Shown piece by piece: positions 57,656 through 64,000 of a stretch of DNA of 64,000 bases. Position 1 is the first letter of the stretch; every line of letters begins with the position of its first letter. The notes beneath the pieces were generated by a model, which saw only the letters and a list, made by a program, of their open reading frames with translations, ran no database searches and was not told the origin of the DNA. Source of the stretch: Erythroxylum novogranatense (taxonomy: Eukaryota > Streptophyta > Magnoliopsida > Malpighiales > Erythroxylaceae); assembly GCA_029891385.1 (NCBI GenBank), contig CM057235.1, positions 7,869,001-7,933,000 of the forward strand. Direction: 5' to 3'. Made by a program: the position numbers and the translations under genes.

Positions 57656-60600
57656 TTACATTTGACACCTAACACACAAATATGGAAAACCTATTTTGTC
57701 CAGAGAGACCATACCCCTGAGAGGAGAAGGAAGAGAGCAATGTAAATAAGACACAGAAGATTGTGTGAAAGTTGCGTGCTTAGCTAGCCAGTCTGCTGCC
57801 AAGTTAGCTTCGCGAAAAATATGAGTTAATTTCCAATGGATGCGAAGTAAAGTTCGAATGCGGTCCAAATCCTGACAATAACGCCACGGCCATGCTGTCT
57901 TGCCCAAAATCATATCAACTAGGACACGTGAATCACATTGTATGGTTAAGTTCCGAAAACCGCTTTCAACACAGAATTGCAGTCCCAAGAGCATACACTG
58001 AACCTCAGCAAAAAAAACTGGTTCCCGTCCCAAAGAATTCGGATCGGGCATGCAAAACTTGGCCTGTAGAGTCACGAACAAGAAATCCACCCCCAGCTAA
58101 TTGTGAGCGCTAAAGAGAAGACCCGTCAACATTCAAAACTAATTCATCTGAAGCAGGTAACTTCCAGATGACGCGTTGTTCCCGTCGTCGTTTGACAGCT
58201 GTAGGTAAAAATGCACAATTGAGTAATATATGAGCATTCGGAGAAGCTGAGAGCTGCAACGGACGTTTCACAAACAGAGAATGCAGTAGGAAAACCACAT
58301 GTCCTATAAGTCGAGAATAGGATGGCCGGCGTTGTTGAATATAATCGCATTCTCAGAGCGCCATAACGCCCAAGCTATTAACCATGGAATCAAACATCGA
58401 ATGTATTGGATCACGGATCGAGACACCGTGTTGAAAAGCGAATGGAATAATTCATACATACCACATGTGAGATTAAAATGCAGTCCCAATGAAGTTCAAA
58501 ATATTGCCATAATTGTCGAGCCACCTGCATTGAACAAAGAAATGATCCAAGGAGTCAACAGATGCGAGCGACTGGGCATATCGAAGGTAATTGGAAACCG
58601 AGACTCATAAGAACCTCGGGGAAAGGGAGAAAGCCATGTAACAACTTCCATCCAAAGAGAATGATTTTAAAGGCATTTGCTTATCCCATAAGTGGTTTAA
58701 ATCCTTTGGGGATCCCGACGTCGCGAACCACTCAAAAGTCGAGCTTAAAGAAAACTTTCCATCCGTCGTAGGGTCCAAATTAAGGTGTCTTGACTATCGG
58801 TTAAAGAAGGTGGATTTGCATCCACGAACTCTATTCCCGCCTTTGGTAGCATCTCCAACAAAGTGAGATATCCCAACTAGATTGGACATAAACATCCCAT
58901 GAACCTAATCTTACGTAGTGAATCGTGATATTCCAAATCAAACAAGTGTTGGAGAGTACCATCACCTGACCAGTTCTCATATAGGAAGGAGCAATCACCA
59001 GAACTTACAGCAATTCTTAAATTTGCTCGCATAATAGCATCAATCTTAAGAAGGCGCAAGTAGGACGCAGTCTTGTGTAGAGCTATCGAATTCACATACT
59101 TTGCCCACAAGCCATTACCAGTCCTCCATTTCCACCACAGCTTGCAACTGTAAGCTTTGACCAAATCGGTCAAACCTTGGACCCCAAGTCCATTCTCTAA
59201 TTTTGGAAAACACAATTTGTCCCAACTGCGCCAAACACGACGTGATTCACTACCATCCACACCCCAAAAAAACCGAGAAAAAAGCTGTTCCAGTTGACGA
59301 AGCGTAGCCTTAGGAGGGTCTATAGCTGCGAACGCATGCAGTGGAATGGTAGTTAGTACATGTTTGATTAAAATTAAACGCCCCCCAGCCGACAATAGGC
59401 GACTTTTCCAACCTGAAATTCTAGGTGCAACAGAGTCGATCAAGTGCTGAAAATACCGAGTTCGCTTGCGCCCTTGTAGAGTACATTGCCCAGGTATTTC
59501 ATTGGCAACTGTCCTTGAGGAATTCCTGTGAGTTGGGTGATTGCACGGCAGTGACTAGGTGTACAGCGCTTGGAAACCAAGAAAGAACTTTTGGATTTAC
59601 TCACCTTCTGCCCAGTAGAGAATTCATAAGCATCCAAAAATTTAAACAATTCATTCAGTGACTTCCTGGAAGCCCTTGTAAAGATGATTAAATCATCCAC
59701 AAAGCAAAGATGACTAACCAGCATGGAACCCCTCGGGCTAGCATAAGAGGCTACCCGGCCATCTTGTACCAAGTCAGAGAGACCACGGCTCAAAACTTCG
59801 ACAAGTAAGATAAATAAATAAGGGGATAATGGATCACCTTGTTTAAGTCCACGGGAGGATTTAAAGAAACCTGTTGATGAACCATTGAAAAGGACAGAGA
59901 AATAGCTTCCCCCAAAGTTATTCATCACCAAGTCAACAAAGCGTGGTTGAAAACCAAACTTTAATAACAACAGGCGAAGAAATGGCCAACTTACTCGATC
60001 AAATGCTTTCATTAAATCCAATTTAAAGATGAGATTATGACCTCTTATCTTTCTATCAAGGTGCTGCAACAATTCATTAGTGAGAAGCACATTGTCGGTA
60101 ATGTCACGTCCAGGAAGAAATGCAGACTGCTGTTCGGAGATTAATCGAGGAAGGAGGAGTTGCATGCGATCACAGATAATCCTTGTGAAGACCTTATTAA
60201 TAAAGTTGTAGAGACTAATTGGGCGGAAATCTCCGAAAACGGTGGGACTCTCTTTCTTTGGTAGTAGAACAATTAGTGTGCTGCCTATGCTTTTTGGAAT
60301 GGGGACCCCTGCAAAAAATTCCCTCACTGCATTAAGGAGGTCGCCCTTAATGATAGGCCGACATTGCTTGATAAAATTGCCCATTAAACCCATCTGGACC
60401 CGCCGACTACTTGGACTCATATGGAATCTTGCTCGATGGACCTCCTCCATAGAAACCAAGGCAAGGAGAGTTGTATTGTCCAAGTCACCAACTGTGGGAG
60501 TGATGATCTGTAACAAGTCAGACGCACGCTCCACATCAAATGTAATCATTTCATCTGTTAATTGGGATTGGAAAAAAGATGTTGCATGCTACTTGAGCGT

Positions 60601-61761
60601 ATGAGAGTCTTCCATCCAGTCACCTTGGTCGTTCTTTAATTTAGATATGTGCAATCTGGATCTCTTTGCAAGAACTGAAGAGTGGAAAAATTGCGTGTTC
60701 CTATCCCCTTCTTGGAGCCACTTTGCACGTGCCTTTTGACGCCAAAAATCCTCTTCTGCAGCTAAGGCCTGGAATAAATTCGCTTGAGAAGATTTTAAAT
60801 TTACTAGATCCACATCAGCCTGAGTCGAATCAAAAATCTGCTCTAAAGATTTAACAGTAGCCTCAGCTTGTCGGACTCTATCAAACACATTCCCAAAGAC
60901 ATCCTTATTCCAATGCTTAAGGACCTCCTTTAATCGTCGCAATTTGCGTGAGAACCTATACATTCCATAACCTTCCTGCGGCATTTCCCAGGAAGCCGCA
61001 ACGGTTGACTGAAATGTGGGGTGACGAATCCACATATTTTGAAATTTAAAGGAGGAAGGGACTGAAGTAGAAGTAGCACAGTTATACAACATGGGACTAT
61101 GATCAGAAGTAGCACGGTTTAGTTACTCCACCGTCGAGGATGGAAACTGCTGAAGCCAAAATGAATTAAACAGAATACGATCCAATTTCTTCCACATACG
61201 ACCCCGACTGCGTACACCAACCCATGTAAACCGGCCGCCAGCTGTGGAAAGTTCTTGCAACACAGACTGGGACAGGAATTCCACAAAATCCACCATTGAC
61301 CCCAAATCCGGATGAGCTGCCCCAACACACTCGATCAAACGGGCTATAACATTGAAATCACCACCAACCATCCAGGAAGCATTACCTATTTGTTGCTGAA
61401 GACACAACAAATCCATCCATAAAACACGACGTGCAGCTCGTGTACTTTTAGCATAAACCCCAGTAACATAAACAGGTGAGGATGAGAAGCCTTCTACTTT
61501 CAAATGCAAGAGCTGGGAAGATTGGAAGACCACACTGCAAGTTATACCATTACGACAAAGGAACCATATTTTATTACTGTCAGAAGCAAAGGAATATTGG
61601 AAGCCAAGTTTAGATTGAATCTTAGTGATACGAGCAACCTCAATAAAAGGCTCCAGCAAAATTATACAGGAAATTGCATATATACGACACAACTTCTTCA
61701 GTCTTCGTATCGAAGCTAGGTTGCCAATTCCACGAACATTCCACACTAAGGCACTAAGCAT
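57656..61761 (-). pseudogene. LINE ORF2: endonuclease, reverse transcriptase, RNase H (disabled)
   Basis: The frame starts at 61761 with MLSALVWNVRGIGN. The apurinic-type endonuclease shows WNVRG, ILLEP and GDFNVIA. A TAA stop at 61123-61125 precedes LNRATSDHSPM, which carries the conserved SDH. WLQEGDRNTQFFH leads into RT after a TAG at 60589-60591. RT has FRPISLYNFINKVFTRII, FKLDLMKAFDRVSW, GLKQGDPLSPYLF and the box CFVDDLIIF at 59692-59703, with valine in place of the commoner alanine. Near 59472 one base is missing within KG|RKR, ending the frame at 59440. The next frame continues IDSVAPRISGWKSRLLSAGG (59443-58877). A zinc-ribbon-like part is broken further. RNase H has NVDGSS, a stop at 58110-58112, a shift at an A8 run (58010-58017), then FFAEVQCMLLGL, IQCDSR and ANLAADWLAKHA. 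These supply all four expected acidic residues. Confidence 0.9.
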
Positions 61762-61897
61762 TAGAAACGGAAGAGGGGAGGGAGTGTGAAGACCTTGTTT
61801 TAACTGTTTTCGCAGTAGCAAAATAATTGCGTTTAGAGCCAGGGGGTCTTCCCCGCCGTCTGGGGGCCATATTGGAAGGAGGTTCCACATGATGCAG

Positions 61898-63352
61898 CTA
61901 ATTATAGAAGTCACGCAATTGCTGGAAAACTTCAGTTCTGGTCGAAATAGGGATAGGTTCGTCTTGACTACTCAATGGGTCTGCCGTGTAAAATTCAGAA
62001 CGACGGAGGATGACGGAGTCATCACATAACCGGGATAGTCGAGTAGCGGGGTCTGATACCGCAACTACATCATCGGTGCTTGGATCGTGGTCACAGACTA
62101 TCACCGGCTGTCGCGGGATTGACTTAGGTGGATTGTCAATTTCTTGGCTTGGATAGTGCTGAGGCGTATGGTCGGAGGGCTTGGTTTCACCTGTGGGTTC
62201 AGGTGTGGATTCGACATGGATTTCTGGAGCGGGTGCATTTGTAGGCATTGAGGCTTTGGCCGCGGAGGTAGGAGGGGCAACAAGGGGAAAATGGTCCTGT
62301 CGTGACAAATCACTAAGGCCCTTTTCACTGGATGACGTCTTCTGCGTTGCAGGAGGAGCAAGCCGTTCTAGGGCATGCTCTGTTCCAATTACAGAAACTC
62401 TTAAAGCCTTTGTGTTTTGCTTAGCAGGACCCTGAATAGGATTTGGATGGTGGTTTTGTGCTTGCTTTTCTTGCAGGACATGTTGAGCGGCTACATCGTC
62501 CGGATCTGTACCAATGCCTGTAAGAGGGATTTTCAAATCTGGATTATTTACATGGCACAAGTCCTCGGAATGCCCAACATGCCAACAGTGTTGACAGTAG
62601 GAAGGGACCTTTTCATCGACCAATTTCTGCCAGAAACCATTAGAGCCTTCAACATCAATCCAAGCTTTATCTGGTCGGTCCTTGAGAAGATCAATTTCTA
62701 CCTGTACCCTAGCCAAACTTGGTATTTTCAATGAAGCCGTTGCGGAATCAATACGCAGTGGGCATCCCACCACCGAGCAAATAGCAAAAAGAGCAGATTT
62801 GTCGAAAAAATGAATTGGTAATCTGGGAAGAGATATCCAAACCGGTACCAGAGAAGACTCTCGATCCACATGGAAATGTTCATCCTACTTCAACACACGC
62901 ATTGCATGTCCCCTAATGTACCAAACTGGACGGGAGAACATGCGCAGAAAATCCTCCATCAATTTGAAATGGATCAAGAGATGTCGATTATTCAACAAGC
63001 CGACTTTGAGATCTCCGCGGAAATCAAAGGCTTCTAGATACTTCTGAAGTTCCTCACCGGAAGGCCTGCCCAATTTTGGATTATGCTTGTTATACCCATA
63101 CGAAAATTTGCCAACCAAAGTCCATTGAAAAGGTTGCGCCAAACGTTGAACATGCTGTTTCTTGAATGAAATAGCTGGGGCTCCCTTGTGACGCCCAACA
63201 AGAGCTTGCCGATCTGGGTCGGTCGGGGCAGAGTCGAAAAGAAGATTCGGCGTGGCAAAGGAGGCATGGGAACCCAAAACGTCCTTGAAACTATGCGACG
63301 AAGACGGGGGTTGAGAAGGGCGCCCCCCAACCGATTGTTGGAGGGTTCCCAT
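61898..63352 (-). pseudogene. LINE ORF1: DUF4283 and zinc-knuckle RNA-binding protein, one nonsense codon
   Basis: The start is at 63352 (MGTLQQSVGGRPSQPP). Residues about 75-155 form a DUF4283 domain (FQWTLVGKFSYGYNKHNPKL, RPVWYIRGHAMRVLK). A TAG at 62885-62887 interrupts the frame. Related proteins usually have tryptophan there (LKW.P.F), so TGG to TAG is the likely change. The same frame continues DEHFHVDRESSLVPVWISLP, then a zinc knuckle CQHCWHVGHSEDLC near 62580 and a long Pro/Ser/Thr-rich tail to the stop at 61898. Without that codon it would be 484 residues. Known role: binding LINE RNA in a particle with ORF2. The endonuclease frame begins 136 bases after the stop. Confidence 0.9.
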
Positions 63353-63446
63353 GGTAGAATTTGTCCCAGGGTAGAATTTGAACTAAATCTTAAATCAATT
63401 CAATTCAATCCAACTATCCTTCAAACATCAACTTAATCCGTATAAT

Positions 63447-63463
63447 TTGTCCTTATATGTAAA
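63447..63463. repeat. LINE target-site duplication, 5' side
   Basis: TTGTCCTTATATGTAAA pairs with 57512-57526 and marks the probable 5' end of the LINE, about 95 bases upstream of ORF1. Confidence 0.55.
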
Positions 63464-64000
63464 GTACACAAAAATGATAAGAAGCTTTCATTTTTAAAAA
63501 TTTTAATAATCCAAATTATTATAAAATAAAAAAACTTGTAATTAAAGTAAGAATGAGCATTAGAAGCTTTTTTTAAAAGCTACCTAACATTTTGTCATAA
63601 AAGTAAATACTTTGTCATGAATGCTCTTAATTACTCAATTAGGGCATTGATTCAAATGGCTAATAGTGTCACCCTTTACTTTAAACCCTTTTACTTAGGT
63701 TAATTGAGTGGAGTGAGGTCATTTATGCTCATTTATTTACACTATTTTGTTCTTATTTTATAAACTTATTTTTATTTTTGGTGGGAAACTAAAATGTTTA
63801 AGAAAGAATCCACTTCTAAATTAAAAATATTTCTATGATATACACACAAATGTGATTATTCATATTAATAATCTTTTTAAGCCATTAGATTAAATTAAAA
63901 CTAAGCTTTTAATGCCCATATCTATTTACCTAAATTAATTAAATCACAAAACAATCAAATTTCTAATAAATCATCTTAATTGTTCTTCTTCCAACGTAAA
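63464..64000. other. Gene-free AT-rich end of window
   Basis: No frame, repeat boundary or domain is recognised. Confidence 0.5.

Larger units (their letters stand above)
57527..63446 (-). mobile_element. Near full-length L1-type LINE with target duplication
   Basis: The element has ORF1 (63352-61898) and ORF2 (61761-57656) on the minus strand. It ends in a run of nine A (T9 at 57527-57535 on the plus strand). The flanks share TTGTCCTTA followed by AGTAAA at 57512-57526 and by TATGTAAA at 63447-63463, a plausible 15-17 bp target duplication with one small indel. That sets the element length at about 5.92 kb, the size of a complete plant L1. The lesions are few: one stop in ORF1 and several stops and shifts in ORF2. 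This is a fairly young but dead copy. Confidence 0.85.

Noticed and set aside
1..64000. CRISPR arrays, tRNA or rRNA genes, organellar insertions
   Set aside because: No regularly spaced identical repeats of CRISPR type, no cloverleaf sequence and no rRNA or plastid gene sequence were recognised; regular palindromes belong to CACTA ends and LTRs.

Overview
This is a eudicot-like flowering-plant nuclear segment. It is AT-rich and full of plant transposable elements. Only two intact host genes are visible: a RALF signalling peptide (34370-34735, minus) and a three-coding-exon mitochondrial ADP/ATP carrier (51323-53042, minus). Nothing looks bacterial, organellar or viral, and I see no CRISPR array, rRNA or tRNA gene. 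The species cannot be told from the sequence alone.

Layout. 1-16802 is a nest of one Ty3/gypsy family with very long LTRs. It holds an LTR piece (1-1107), an Athila-like pol scrap (1108-2054), an LTR with decayed pol on the minus strand (2055-8351), a spacer that starts like another LTR, and the same family in the opposite orientation (9937-16802). The last copy is split by a solo LTR (10925-13605) with a perfect 5-bp target duplication. 16803-20116 is gene-free and AT-rich. 20122-32615 is a Ty1/copia element on the minus strand with a perfect 5-bp target duplication. A 9.2-kb CACTA (En/Spm) transposon (21933-31177) with a perfect 3-bp target duplication sits inside it.

32616-35351 holds a hAT-like MITE and the RALF gene. 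35352-39380 is a two-unit tandem duplication of about 2.0 kb without genes. 39381-45568 holds retroelement leader-like sequence and a decayed LINE. 45569-48975 is another solo LTR of the first family. 51323-53900 is the ADP/ATP carrier gene with an inferred 5'-UTR intron and TATA-like box. 57010-57135 resembles a SINE 3' end. 57527-63446 is a near full-length L1-type LINE on the minus strand, disabled by a few point lesions.

The two host genes are unrelated in function: secreted peptide signalling and mitochondrial nucleotide exchange. The main content is insertion history, and terminal repeats with target duplications give several firm boundaries. I did not find a convincing new defence, toxin or metabolic system. 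The most unusual items are a short HSP90-like coding fragment inside the CACTA element, palindrome arrays in the gypsy LTRs and CACTA ends, the 2-kb tandem duplication with a templated junction, and a 93-nt long-arm hairpin at 16867-16959.
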